Part shown: positions 21,983 through 33,804 of the stretch, piece after piece
How positions within the stretch are numbered: the stretch's first letter is position 1
Layout: each line of letters starts with the position of its first letter
Assembly (NCBI GenBank): GCA_944472135.2
Contig: OX235270.1
Span: 118,373,842 to 118,437,841 of the forward strand
Direction: 5' to 3'
Source: Trichobilharzia regenti
Taxonomy: Eukaryota > Platyhelminthes > Trematoda > Strigeidida > Schistosomatidae
Length of the DNA: 64,000 nucleotides
Notes under the pieces: generated by a model
What the model saw: the letters and a program-made list of their open reading frames with translations, nothing else
What the model was told of the DNA's origin: nothing
Database searches by the model: none
Position numbers and translations under genes: made by a program

Positions 21983-22168
21983 GGTGGATGGTGACCACCA
22001 GTGGAATCCAGAGTGCGCATTTCGTCCTATCTGGGACTCGTCATTGGATATGTCTGCGTTCCTCAGTGAATGATGATGTCCTCACCGAGGTTGGATCCCA
22101 GTGCCCTTAATTTCAAACGCCAAAGCGTTATCCACTAGACCACTTGGGCTATGAGAGGTACCTCTGCT
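21983..22168 (-). mobile_element. Sm-alpha-type SINE, partial copy
   Basis: Minus-strand copy with hammerhead (about 21998-22058) and tRNA-like head (A-box-like TGGTCTAGTGG, B-box-like GGATCCAACCT) up to about 22168. On minus the ribozyme core reads ATGACGA (C3 to A), stem II GTCC/GGAC is kept, GAAA is kept, and the cleavage triplet is altered (ACTC region). Likely inactive. The sequence upstream of the head differs from 3059-3773, so this is another subfamily or a junction. Confidence 0.8.
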
Positions 22169-22171
22169 AAC

Positions 22172-22280
22172 AGTTGGTGTGAACACGGGCAGTAATTTTT
22201 CTTGAAATATTACCAATAACAAAAATTTATCATTGTGTGTAAATCATTGAAATATAATTTTACTTTATTCTTTTATACGG
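22172..22280. repeat. Repeat shared with 57105-57215
   Basis: Starts GGTGTGAACACGGGCAGTAA and ends near TTGAAATATAATTTTACTTT; the same order appears at 57110-57195. At 57 kb it is followed by an RTE-like 3' end (CCCTATGTTCCACC). I cannot assign the element. Confidence 0.65.
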
Positions 22281-23184
22281 TTTATAAGTTTTACTTCCAG
22301 TTGTAAAGAAGGTATAGAGGCTGAAGGTATTGACGTTCACGGATTGTACGGAGTATACTCACGCAAGATCCAATACCAGCAACTTCTATAGTATTCGTTC
22401 CTCGTAGACCAAAGGCAAAGCAAAAGACCACAGTTGATCGTCCAAATTACGAGATATATTTCAAGACCAAATCGTAGAGCAAGATGAATGCTTACCTGGC
22501 TAGTGATCGTGCACGAACGTGACACGATGGAGTACCAAATGGCCTGAATGCTTGGCCGGAAGCCTTCAGCTAAACAAGTTGACTTAAACAGTGAGGGTCA
22601 GCATCCAATGTTCAGTGATGAATTTTGTGGCCAATAATTTCGGGGAATTATTTACCGCTACAAAGGCGTGAATAGATATAGAATTGGGAAAAACCAAGGC
22701 TGAATAAAAATTACATCTCAGATAGGTTAATTTCATTCAACACGCAGTAATACAGTATTGACAAATGAATGACGTTTCGAGCAGAGTTTATTGCTCATAA
22801 TTATATCACTAAAATGATACTGTATCAATGTGTGTTATTCAAAATAAACTTTTCCAATCTGGAGTTTATTGTGCTATAGTTCCCGAGTTCCACACTTACA
22901 TTAAGTTAAAAGGAGGCTGTGGATTAAGCAAAATGTTGATAATTTTAGAGAATAAAATTTCAAGCAGTGACTAGATGATATGCTGTTCATCATCATCTTA
23001 ACAGCTCTGAATTCGAATTCCAATGAACTTACAGATTAACAATAACACCATTGGCAAGTGGTTTTTTATACTGTTGCTGTCAATCGAAATATGTGACAAG
23101 TTCAACGAAATATTTCAATACAATACATAGTGTAAGCCACTGTAATTGAAATGGATTTAGAGAAGAATATAAAGACAAAGGTAC
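22281..23184. other. Unassigned spacer
   Basis: No domain-bearing frame. AT-rich; no repeat recognised by eye. Confidence 0.4.
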
Positions 23185-23265
23185 ATCGATGTCACAGCGG
23201 TAGAATGCTCACCAACCACGCAGGTGGTCCGGAGTTCGATACCTGGCCGACTCACTCTTTTACCT
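23185..23265 (+). repeat. tRNA-Gly-like SINE head
   Basis: CAGCGGTAGAATGCTCACC then CCACGCAGGTGG and GGAGTTCGATACCTGG resemble a tRNA-Gly (GCC): A-box AGCGGTAGAATGC and B-box GAGTTCGATAC. The acceptor ends do not pair well and sequence related to 42065-42240 and 58816-58975 follows (a stretch like AGCCAGCAATAAGACTG). It is therefore a dispersed tRNA-derived repeat rather than a working tRNA gene. Confidence 0.65.
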
Positions 23266-23833
23266 TGCTAAGCCAGCAATAAGACTGTATGGGACTGTTA
23301 GGAGAGCTCATTAACATTACAAATATGCAAATAAAAATCCAAGTCAATGAGATGATAGGGTAACAATATATTATCAGAAAATGCAGTAATGCGTTATATT
23401 AATAAAAACGTTACTTGGATATAATGTTAAAGTCCGCTGCTAGAAATTATTAATATAATTCACGGGAGCGTTCACTGCTGGAATGGCGTCTACTGGTAGA
23501 TGCTGTGGACAGGTTGTAGAGCTGTCTTCGGATAAGGATAATAGACTCCTGCAATAAATCCAAAGTATACAACATGGTATGAGTGGAGCAAGTAAGCAGT
23601 AATGACCAGAGAGAAGGCGAAGCCTCCAACAGTATAGCGTATTTCGAATCGTACACGGAAGTTATATATATTTAAACATGAATCGTTTTAAACAAAAATC
23701 ATGTACAGTGTCTCTAATTTCTACAACTAACAAAAAGTGTACAATCATATTGTTACGCACCTCACAAGACAGGTAAAGGGGGAAGGTTTGGCATGAGGCT
23801 AGCAACTCCATCCCGTAAAAATAATTACCACTA
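23266..23833. other. Unassigned spacer
   Basis: No gene or repeat recognised. Confidence 0.4.
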
Positions 23834-23905
23834 CTAAAGAAACTTCAAGCCTCTAGCTTGAAGCCCTATGTTCCACCACTGGGAACGTGAAGGAGTAAAA
23901 ACAAT
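23834..23905 (+). repeat. Short RTE-like 3'-end fragment
   Basis: GAAACTTCAAGC...AGCTTGAAGCCC then CTATGTTCCACC and GGGAACGTGAAGGA. The same block lies at 57205-57275. The CCCTATGTTCC box is the RTE 3' end seen in all RTE copies here. Confidence 0.6.
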
Positions 23906-24654
23906 AAAGGCAAAGAAATATGGATAAAGGCAACCAGAGAAGGAATAACACCTGAACATATTCCTTTTCAACCAGACCTCTAGCTTCATTGATTTTATTG
24001 TGATAGTTACAGATGTATGAAGATGCAAATAGATTGTAAGATACATCCCAGTAACACATGTATCTACATAGTCTAATTGTGTCAAAATAAAAATTCTGAC
24101 TGAAACGGCAGAAGTCAAAGACTTGGTATTTGGAACTTGGTATCTTGCCAGTAGCGCTCTCCCCACGATGAATTTATCTTCTCATCTTTTGAACCAGGCG
24201 TGTGAATGTTTTCGAATTCTGATGTAAATCTGACTAAATGGTATACAACACATAGCCTGATAAACAGATGTAGTGAAATAGATATTCACTTGAAGACAAT
24301 CAGAAATTATATGGGATATTTTTAATTCTCTTGGTGAAGATCAAATGCCTACCGAAGAACAAGCACAAGTTTCTTCTTTATTTCTGTGGTTAAATGCTGC
24401 AAGATCATATTTGAGTTGTAGACTCAGAAACCGACATTAATCTCCACTTGAGTTACTAGATCTTTTCAAATTACTACTCAGAGTCTTTTGAAACGCTATG
24501 GTCTACTGATATGTCGTTTCCTGTGCCAGTTCTTAAAGTTGCCATCTAGCCCTCAGTATGTTAACTTTCTGTCACTTCATACACTTAAAGTATTTTTTAA
24601 ACATCTGGAGGTAACTTGATCTGACTTTGCGATAAGTGTTTGTAATACATACTG
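23906..24654. other. Unassigned spacer
   Basis: No gene recognised. Short minus-strand frames overlap each other without a domain. Confidence 0.4.
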
Positions 24655-25335
24655 TCGTAATCCGCAACCGGAAACTTACTGAAACCTTCGAAGTGAAGAC
24701 GGGAGTAAGACGAACTGGCTGCCTACTATCTCCAATGATTCCCCTGAATGCGGTAGATTGGATGATGTGACATACAGCAGCCAGCGAGGAAACACGCATA
24801 AAATCGACACACACAAAATATTTCGAGGATCTGGACGTCGCCGATGATATATGTCTGATGTCCCACAAATTGGAGGATATGCGATTGAAAAGTAACAAGT
24901 TGGAAGAAGAAGTATCCAGAGAAGATAGGGCTTCAGGTGAACATAAAAAAAACAGAGGTGATGAAGATTCCTGGCCAACACCAACAGCAACAACAACAGA
25001 CAACAATCGGCCAGCATCAGCCAACCAACTAGGAACCATCTGTGCAACAAATAAGCAGGAAAAAATGGAGATGGATTGGCCATACTCCGAGAAAACAAAC
25101 CATCAAGTGACATCACTAGACAAGCCATTGCTCCAGTGTAACCAGGCCTAAAGGGAAGCGGCAAGTTGATCGTCAGTGCGAGGGTGACTTGTAGGAGTTC
25201 ATGTGAAGAGGAGATGAAAGCACTGGGCAGTCTTGGAGCCAGGTGAAAACTCTAGCAGAGAACTGAAGGCAATGGACACTTGGGTGGCTAAAACCCTATG
25301 TTCCTCTAGGAATTAAAGGAAATAATAATAATGCA
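24655..25335 (+). mobile_element. RTE-like element, copy F (RT palm to 3' end)
   Basis: 5'-truncated inside RT. In frame pieces: RKLTETFEVKTGVR, GCLLSPMIPLNAVDWMM, DVADDICLMSHKLEDM (catalytic Asp pair present; Phe before it replaced by Val), KLEEEVSRED, then QEKMEMDWPYSEK and the 3' end CCCTATGTTCC...AATTAAAGGAAATAATAAT. It is closely related to copy G (30234-31012), including the DVADD change, but separate from the B/C group. Confidence 0.8.
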
Positions 25336-26554
25336 TACTGTCAGCCTATGTGGTATCGCAGTGCATGGCTTTCAGTAAATTTATATCTAATGTTCTAACT
25401 ACCAGCTTCAGTTTTAGGAAAATATCTTCAGTTTACTGAAAATTCCGTGAAATTTTGAAACACCAGAGGTGAATTGTAACTCAGGTGGCAAGTATTAAAA
25501 TTGTTCGAGATTCTACTGGAGATTTTGGTATTTGCTTGTCGACGTTTACTCATCAGGTCTACTGACATCTTCAGTGTAAACTTCATGAAGATGTGGGAAG
25601 TTACTAGCGAAGATGTTAGCATGCATGAGAATGAAATGTCAACTATCAAATACCAAGACTAAGAAAAAAACACTAAATACTTTTTCAGCTGAGACAATTT
25701 TGTCTAGTTGTTTTGATAGTTAAATGCTTAAGAGTTTACGTTTTTCTTTGTGCATTTTAAGTGACAGAAATTCCAATTTCACTTTGAATCGTTAGACAGC
25801 GATTTCTCTCAGAAGAGAGATTGCACAGTTCTCGCTAGGTAAATACAAAATAACAGTAATTCTTCCCTTAAACCTTAACTACTGGACTAGCTAGCTACAT
25901 TTGTTCAAACTTCAAGTTGATATAATTTAAAAGTATTTCATTCTAGTTTGTTCGCCAACCAGATCGATTCAAGCTAAAAAAACAGATTTTCAAAAACAAA
26001 CAAAAAATAACGCCTTTATTCTAAATGTATAGATAAATTCAACTAAGTGAGAAAGACTAAACGTATCGGAGCCCCCACCTTGCCAATCTTTTAGTTTTAC
26101 ACACCCTTGTTAATGAATCAAAAGTAATAATATTAATTTGTGGCTACATTTAAATCTATGCTCCATTGGAATATTGGATTGGTTACCATAGCAATGAAAG
26201 TTGTATTCATATTCTTCTTATTCCTATTCTTATAATTATTATCATTATATACAGCAGATTCATTCATTGACTTTTATCAGATTTCATACAAATCACCTTT
26301 GGAATTTTGTTGTATAAATGAATAGCGTTAGTACATTATAACTCTTTTTTTCTACGAGTACAGCTTATCATAACTAACTAAAGCTGGAAGGCTAATTTTG
26401 ACTAACCTGAGATAATAACTCTTAGGCGTCTTCAGTACAGTGTCTTAGTAACCTGGAGGCGATTGATTTAAATCCTTCCCTTCAATCATCCATCATCTGT
26501 CAGTAAAATAAGTAATTACAGTGTATCTGATGCCTGTCAAAATAGTGTAGTATT
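25336..26554. other. Unassigned AT-rich spacer
   Basis: No domain-bearing frame and no recognised repeat. Confidence 0.4.
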
Positions 26555-27205
26555 CAAATTTAAAACAATTAGTTCCCTTTATGAATTTAGGCAAAGCAAT
26601 AAGAAGACGTAATTTGTCTGAATCGTGTAATGCATTCGCGCAACACATTTCAAACAATCTGGTCACACACAGACTTGTTATAGAAATATATATATGAAAG
26701 TAATAAAGAATTAAGGGGTGAGAAAATAGACATAGGTCAAGTTGAAAGGACATATTGAAAGTCAAAACAACAATGAAGATCACTAAACCAAAAAAGAGAG
26801 GTTATGGTAAATATGCTATGGTATCCAAATAAAGTTGTTACCAAGGTAGTTCTAGTGCCTCTATAATAAGTTTCTCAATAGAGGAGCTAGGTCCCCTGTT
26901 CTCACCATTAATGGCTTCTAAGGATTCAATTTACTTCTAAAGACATTTAGGTATATGTTCTGAAGACAGCCCTTACTTGCAGAGGTCAGTGAGTCCTCTC
27001 TACGTATGTGTGAACGAACGTACATTCAAATCGATAATTACAGTGGGATGAGACATCATTTTTCGCATGTTCAGCGGGCTTAGATGGATATATCCGCTTC
27101 ACACTCTCAGTCATTCTGATCTTATAAGTATAAAATTTTTTTAACCTCGGCGTTCATGTAATGTTCAGTTGTCAAGCTGCTACGATCTCCAGTATAGTTC
27201 GTTGG
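26555..27205 (-). mobile_element. Penelope-like element, degraded copy
   Basis: Colinear with 46355-47130. The shared low-coordinate end is AAAACAATTAGTTCCCTTTA, followed by AATAAGAAGACGTAATTTGT. On minus the protein-level remains are the GIY-YIG and C-terminal parts (for example GENRGPSSSIEKLI-like and a CTC..-type stretch), but stops and shifts break them. Less complete than the 46-kb copy. Confidence 0.75.
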
Positions 27206-28149
27206 GCCCCCTTTTAGAAGATATCTATATGTCTGTATTTCTGAATCTACCATTGTAGTACGTTTTACTTACTAACTGTCATTGCTATTATCAATACGAT
27301 TAACACTTTATTCTACCTCTTATTATTATTCTTAATTCGTTTGAAACTATCTTTTATCAGTAGTATTATCTTAGCTTGTTTCAGCATTATTGTTATAACT
27401 GCTACTGTTAATATTACTCAGTTCGTAATTCTTGATTTTTATTTAAAGTTCTTTCTCTAATGACTAATTGTTCATATGAATGACGTATTTGCAACGTAAT
27501 TCAACATTACCTTGATTTTAATCTCTTCAATTCCCTTCACCTTATCTATTTGAACATGACGTGAAAAACATTCGCACGTGTCGTTTTGCATGATTAATCC
27601 AATGCAATTTATTTGCTTGTCAATCTTATATCTCCCAATGTATTTCTAACGGTATTTATATGATATATCCCTGTATGTAGAATATTCAGCTGAAGAGTCC
27701 TACCGAAATTTGATGAATTCATTAAATGCTGCTCTAAGAGCCTTTGTTGCCTGTTTTGAATTCACGTCAAGAAACTAAAGTTTCCAATAACACGAATTCA
27801 TGGTACATTACTAATAAATGGATGAAGTTTAGACCACAATTTACTATTCGGAAACATATCAGTGTGTTTACATGAGTTCCTAACGTACTTTACACAGACT
27901 TACTCTCTCCTGTTTTTCGTTACAAGTTCCCAAATATCCAGTGTAGGCGTTGTGTCATTTCAATTCCATGTGTCTGATGTCGATCCAGTGAACAAAGATC
28001 CAATGATCAGACTCTCTCTCTCTTTATCTAACTGTATTGCTTTTTAATACTTTCACCCTTATCTCACCCTACTTTGTGATTAGATGCAAGTGAATGCAAT
28101 GCAATTCAAATGGCTGAGCTTAAATCTAGGCTATTTATTCTAGCGTACC
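27206..28149. other. Unassigned AT-rich spacer
   Basis: Only short frames; (TC)n at about 28010-28022. No gene. Confidence 0.4.
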
Positions 28150-28443
28150 ACTACACAGCTTAGCCGATGTGTTAGAGAACATCTCCCATCGTGGTTTGGC
28201 AAAGGACAGACAAAAATAATCCATAGCTCAATTTTGTCACATTTAATTGATAGTGGTCATGTAGTAGAGAAAACAAGAGCTTTCAAAGTAATTCATCGTA
28301 TCCCACCGAATCTTCCCAATAGACTTCGCATTCATCTAATGCACACAGCGGAGGCGATAGGCATTCGAACTATTAAACCTAAACTATGCATTCAAAAGAA
28401 GTTCGTACAGTCATTATCCCTCCCTTGGCCTATTAAGACATAA
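28150..28443 (+). pseudogene. Penelope-like element C-terminal remnant
   Basis: One open frame reads CVREHLPSWFGKG (the EH.P.W signature after the YIG motif, which is itself missing), ILSHLIDSGHVVEKTRAF, HTAEAIGIRTIKPKLCIQKK and SLSLPWP before the stop at 28441. This is the end of a PLE polyprotein, 5'-truncated just after the nuclease core. Best relative in the window at protein level is 11387-11695. The (ATT)n-like tract near 28700-28730 may belong to its 3' region. Confidence 0.82.
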
Positions 28444-29116
28444 CCAACTGATGACTTCTACACCATCCCTTTTTTATATTTTCAACCCTTTTCTTATTAT
28501 CCCTTAATCTTGTCTTCATTATAAATGTGTCTCATTTCCTTCCCTTACAATCTAACATTACTTAATCGGTTCATTTGTTTTTACTAGACTTTATCGACTA
28601 CTTCCACCTGAACAATTGTTTGTTTAATCTTGCTGTTTTTCATTATTCGTGTTATCACAAATTGCCTCACTTTTTCACCCTTATCATTGATAAGACCATT
28701 ATTATTATTATTACTATTATTATCATTACTACTGTTATGACTAATTTCACAATTTACGTTCACCATCTTATTATCCTATAGACAAAACACCATGATTGGT
28801 TTATATTTGGATTTTTATTTGTAAACTTATTTATTTATTTTTTTATTTTATTATTTTTTTATTTTTGATTTACAGCTTGATTCCACACTGTATTTTCGGT
28901 ACAAGTATGGAATTTTCAGCATGGATATCGGTAGCCCAAATTTTGCAGGCCGACCATAGATATCAGTTATATTAGAGTTAAGCCTGATGAGATCTAATTG
29001 AAAACAATATTGTTCGCTTAAATGTGTTTTTCCAAATTTTATTATGGGAATATTTAATATATTGTAATCTAACAGAGTCAACCATTATAGATCGAGTTAA
29101 ATTTCTATGCTCTGAT
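28444..29116. other. AT-rich spacer
   Basis: T- and ATT-rich tracts at 28697-28740 and 28826-28865; no gene. Confidence 0.45.
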
Positions 29117-29230
29117 AACTAAACTGATGTTGATATGATTATGATCAATAAAGTATGTCCAAAACTCCATCCATTTGTGAATACCGCATTATCACCTTGT
29201 GTTATCTCAAACAAACTTACCGAATGTAGA
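29117..29230 (+). other. Decayed PLE terminal fragment with hammerhead-like block
   Basis: TTGATATGATTATGATCAAT and the following bases align with 4531 and 47296, but the GAAA side reads CAAAAC and the stem no longer pairs. Not expected to be active. Confidence 0.45.
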
Positions 29231-30175
29231 ATTTTATTTAACTACATTGGCTATATTCTACTGTTATACTAACATGTTTAAGTTTAAATACTGTTAGACA
29301 ATAAGGTCAGGAGAGTTTCAGTAACTAACTAGCTTCGTGTATCACGAACATATTTTTTAAATCTAATGAACACACTAGATCGAATTTATGTGCAAAACCA
29401 AAAGACAAGTAAATCAGATTTTTATATATACAGTATTGTTAATCCACTGTGCATCGTCAATCAAATAATCACAATATCGAAACTACCCTGGAATTTATTA
29501 AATTGTCAATCATTTAAGTCTGCATTGTTGAAATGCAAATAAAAGTATCTATAACCTTGAGATTATAATTAAATCAGTTTAAAACTGTACTAAAAAAGAC
29601 ATAAAACATGTATAATATTCAATAATAGTAATAATAATAATAATAATAGCAATTACAAGCACAATGTGAATGTTCTTGTTTAAAAAAAATAACAGCGTTA
29701 ATTGAATTCCTATGCTTTCGCTTAAATCATGCCTTTTTTGCCTGCATGCACATGAATAACAAAACTAAAAGTGTTGTAAACGCATTTTTGTGGAATGCTT
29801 AAAAGTAGACTGTTTGAGATATATTCACGAGCGGACAAATGCATTGATGATCAGATAAAGAGGTGGTGATCAAAATTGAAAAAGAAACAGCCGACAGCTT
29901 CAGAATCCGTACCGATAGGCTTCATGTTAACAGCTCGAGGTTTTTTCTCACATCTCAGCTTGTAAACTGCTATTTTGGCAATCTGAAGACTACTAGATTT
30001 TGTCTTTTTACAGCATAAGACTTCGGTTTACAACTAATCACTTTTACATATTTTGTAACTGTGATTTTCTTAGTCCATTAGATATGTAAACCGGGAAACA
30101 AGAAAGAATGTTACGATAAACATTTTCAATAGGTCGATGATGTGGTTACGGTAAACCCTATAGGTCAAGTATTAG

Positions 30176-30177
<2 letters not shown>
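29231..30177. other. Unassigned spacer
   Basis: (AAT)n at about 29621-29650. No gene recognised. Confidence 0.4.

Positions 30178-30178
<1 letters not shown>

Positions 30179-30233
<55 letters not shown>
30179..30233. repeat. (TA)n microsatellite
   Basis: About 27 uninterrupted AT units directly before RTE copy G. Confidence 0.95.
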
Positions 30234-30235
<2 letters not shown>

Positions 30236-31011
30236 CATTCGAAGTGAAGACGCGAGTAAGATATGACTCCCTACTACCTCCAATGATTCCCCTGAATGCG
30301 GTAGACTGGATGATGCAACAGACAGCAGCCAGCGAGGAAACACGCATAAAATCGACACACACAAAATATTTCGAGGATCTGGACGTCGCCGATGATATAT
30401 GTCTGATGTCCTAGAAACTGGAGGATATGCGATTGAAAAGTAACAAGTTGGAAGAAGAAGCATCCAGAGAAGATAGGACTTCTTTCGGGTGAATATAGAA
30501 AAAACAGAGGTGATGAAGACTCCTGGCCAACAACAACAGACAATAATCAGCATAAATTGGAGAAATCTGAAAGAAACAACCTCGTTTCAACTACAGACAG
30601 ACGAAACTGACGAGGAAATCAAAGCGAGGATCGGGGAAGCAAGGCAAGCTTTCATTTCTTTTAAGTCTGTGTGGAGATCGACAGCACCCACCATGAAAAT
30701 GAAAATAAGATCCAGATTTTCAACTTCAATGTGAAGTCAGTGCTACTATACGGATCACAGACTTGGTGCGTCACGAAGGGCACCTCGAACAAACTACACA
30801 CCTTCATTAACAGCTGTCTTTACTCAAGATAATATGGCCAGAAAAGATCAGCAATAGTGAGGGATCTCTGGGAACTAACCAACCAGGAACCAATTGTGCA
30901 ACAAATGAGCAGGAAGAAATATAGATGGATTGACCATACTCTGAGAAAACCATCAAGTGACATCCTACGCCGGACCACCTCTGGAGTGGAACCCGAACGG
31001 GAAAGGAAACA

Positions 31012-31012
<1 letters not shown>
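30234..31012 (+). mobile_element. RTE-like element, copy G (RT palm to C-terminus, no 3' tail)
   Basis: Lies exactly between two (TA)n tracts. It matches copy F from FEVKT onward: SPMIPLNAVDWMM, DVADDICLMS, then TDEEIKARIGEARQAFISFK (30600-30662), FSTSM..VLLYGSQTW, NKLHTFINSC, QQMSRKKYRWIDHTLRKPS. It stops at about 31010 before the usual 3' end, where (TA)n begins. Frames shift several times. The catalytic Asp pair survives, but the copy cannot be functional. Confidence 0.82.

Positions 31013-31049
<37 letters not shown>
31013..31049. repeat. (TA)n microsatellite
   Basis: Second TA tract, bridging RTE copy G and a PLE piece on the opposite strand. Confidence 0.9.
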
Positions 31050-31050
<1 letters not shown>

Positions 31051-31308
31051 GGTAAATGTAACTGGAAATCTCACTTTATCTATCACTTCTATTATACGCT
31101 GGCCAGTGGTTCTGATAAGACACTGGGGACCTTCATCTCTCAAGCCGTTTGGAATATGTTCAGAGAAGTGAATGAATACCAATGTTTTCATCCTTCTGAT
31201 GTATTTACTCTGGCATGTACATGTGAATTTACAAATACATATGGAGGTGGCTTCTGATAGGTACTTATCGACTTTCGACTGAGCGAGAGCACAACAAATG
31301 CTGTACAT
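31050..31308 (-). pseudogene. Penelope-like element GIY-YIG remnant
   Basis: Minus frame with CKFTCTCQSKYIRRM (aligned to the F.C.C...YIGRT signature, Gly lost), FSEHIPNGLRDEG (EH.P..L) and a short C-terminal piece. The catalytic glycine motif is damaged and both ends are cut. Together with copy G it forms an RTE-(TA)n-PLE join. Confidence 0.7.
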
Positions 31309-31998
31309 AGAAACAGTCTTAGCTACCAGATAAATAACAGCAAGGGCAACTTTCAGTCTCTTGCTGATTCGGTGTGATTTTTAATCTCCTTTGAAGGTTA
31401 CATGGATAAATACAGGTTTACTCTGAATAGTGACAACTTCTTGTTCACTACCCTAATCTCTTTCGAGTAGTCTTATGAATCTTATTGGATATTCATTTTC
31501 AAACAACTGCTTTTCAAGAAAGTCTAACTCATATTCACTTATTTTATTAGTCTTGTGTATATTTTAATTTCCTGAAATAAGTTGGATGAAGGTGATCAAG
31601 GGAATATATTTCATGAGATTTCTGAAAAATAATGACTGTTTACAATGCTTAAATATAATCATAAATCAATGACATAATGACGACCTGTCCACAGATAGCT
31701 TGCTTAGACGGGAAAGTACCCCTAAACTAGCGTAGTTTCTTTCACTCCTTTAAAAAAAATGCCAGTCAAACGTTTGTATTTAAAAGATATATGCTGAGGA
31801 TAATAATGAAGATGAAATTAAAAGCCTCAACAGTATAACATTGCAAAATAACTATCCCCTGAGTTTCATCTCTAACAGTTTCAAACAAATGGCTTTACTA
31901 ATTCAGTCAACATTTCAAGAGTGATTTCCAAAGTCCGTTCACTAAACAAAGACTCCGGGCAGCACTGTATATAGATTTCTAAACGCTTAAATTTATTT
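31309..31998. other. Unassigned spacer
   Basis: No gene recognised. Confidence 0.4.
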
Positions 31999-33035
31999 TC
32001 ATTATTATTATTGCTCCCTTGAGTTCCTAGTGGAACATAGGGCTTCAACTCCACGTCTCCACTTGCCACTTCTGTCTTCTCCTGTACTTTACACCTGCAT
32101 CCATCTTAGTCCATACTAAATCAAAACTCCTCTTCACACAATCTCCTCCATGTCACCCTTGCACTGACGACCACGTCACACTCACTGCGTGCTTCCCTTT
32201 CGGCCTGGTTCCACTCGACCGATGGCCTGACGCGCGCGCGATGTCACCCACCGGCGGCCTACTCACCCAGCGAGTGTCCAATCCATCTCCACTTTCTCCT
32301 GCATATTTCCTGTTGCTGGGCGATTGGTTCTTGTTTTGTTCGTTTCTTCCTTCGCATAGTTTCTTGTTGGTGATTGTTTCCCGCCCGGCCATCTGGTCTT
32401 CAGTATAGAGCCAGCGAAGACAGTTGCAGTGGATAAAGGTCTGGTCTACAACAGGCTGTTGGAAATATTCTTTGTGACTCGCCCGCCCGCCCACCAAGTT
32501 TCTCATTCGATCCGTATAGAAGAACTGACTGACTTGACGTTGTTTGTATTGAAAATCCGACTGATGTTGATGTTTGTTGTTGATTCTGGCTGAGTGATGG
32601 AGATTTTCAGATTGGTTGTTTCAGGTTGATGAGTGAATGTGTTTCTCGCTCGCCTTCCCGATTCTCGCTCAATTTGACATCCTCGTTGGTTCCGACTGAG
32701 TGTAGTTGAGTCAATGCTCCCTCCCTAGATCAGTGAGTGAATGAAGTGACCTCTTTCAAATCCCTCCCGTTGATGGTGATTGGCGCTGGATGTTGTTTCT
32801 GTTGTTGTTGTTGTTGCTGTTGTTCTTGGTTGGCTGGTTATTATCATAACCTCCGTCTTCTTCACCTATGTTCACTTGGAGTTCTGTCTTCATCGGCTGC
32901 TTCTTCGATCAGTTTGTCGGTTTTCGCTTGTAAGTCTTCGATTTTGTGTGTGTGACATCAAACATTAATCATCCACGCGTGAAATCAAGGTCTTCTAGGT
33001 TCTTCACGTCGGTCGGTCCAGGATATCCCTGTCTG

Positions 33036-33221
33036 CTAATTTTCCACTGTCTGACGCATAATCCAGTCCAACATAATTAGGAATATCATTGGTGATAATA
33101 AGCACCCTTGTCTGACTCCTGTGTTTACTGTAAACGCCTCGCTGAGTTTTCCGTTGTGGATGACTTGACATGTTCCGTTGTCGTACAGCTGTTGAATAAG
33201 GTTGATGAATATTTGGGGCAC
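33036..33221 (-). pseudogene. RTE-like element copy C: RT palm with lost catalytic motif
   Basis: Frame with FINLIQQLYDNGTCQV and VNTGVRQGCLLSPMIFLIML (motif B), ending at a TAG after MRQTVEN. Downstream the position of FADD reads FTRG on minus (about 32976-32990), so the catalytic Asp pair is gone. Copy B has the same TAG and the same FTRG. This makes it a shared, inherited defect. Confidence 0.8.
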
Positions 33222-33372
33222 GCCCTAGTACTCGAGTAGTTTCCAAATTACTTCGCGGTCAACGCTGTCGAAGGCCTTCTCAAAGTCTATAAAGTTGAGG
33301 TAGAGGTTTGATTGCCATTCCATGCTTTGTTCTGTGATGATGATGATGATGATGTGTAGAGTTGCAATTTGG

Positions 33373-33804
33373 TCAGTACATGATTTGCCTGACTTTCCTG
33401 AATCCAGCTTGTTCTGGTCGGAGTTCTGTCTCCAGTGCGTCCTTTAATCTCTCCAGGATGATGCGACTCAGGATTTTACTTGGCGTCGACAGGAGCATGA
33501 TTCCTCGCCAGTTCTTGCAGAGTGGGCCTAAGTCGCCCTTTTTTGGTAGTTTCCTCCAGTCAGTAGGCACCTTTCCCTCCTTCCAGACCTTTTGCAATAA
33601 TGGAGTCAGCATGTCTGCTGTAGTCTCTGGGTCTGCTTTCAGTGCTTCAGGGGGTATTCCATCTGGTCCGGCTGCTTTTCCAGCTTTCAGAAGCTTGATT
33701 GCATTCAAGACTTCAGCTCTCGTTGGAGGATTGGTGTCAACTTGCAGTTGTGTGCGCGCTGTTGTTGGTATTTCTGGACGGGTTGCAGGTGATGGTCGGT
33801 TCAA
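33373..33804 (-). CDS. RTE-like element copy C: RT fingers
   Basis: 143-residue frame: RAEVLNAIKLLKAGKAAGPDGIPPE (GPDGIP motif near residue 45), VPTDWRKLPKKGDLG, CKNWRGIMLLSTPSKIL and RPEQAGFRK are standard RTE fingers motifs. It stops at MY just before a (TCA)n tract (33333-33356 on the complement), which throws the reading frame off. The equivalent part survives in copies B and E. Confidence 0.88.
   Translation of the reverse strand: MNRPSPATRPEIPTTARTQLQVDTNPPTRAEVLNAIKLLKAGKAAGPDGIPPEALKADPETTADMLTPLLQKVWKEGKVPTDWRKLPKKGDLGPLCKNWRGIMLLSTPSKILSRIILERLKDALETELRPEQAGFRKVRQIMY

Noticed and set aside
23185..23260. Possible functional tRNA-Gly gene
   Set aside because: The acceptor stem does not pair and SINE-like sequence follows; related copies elsewhere show it is a dispersed repeat.
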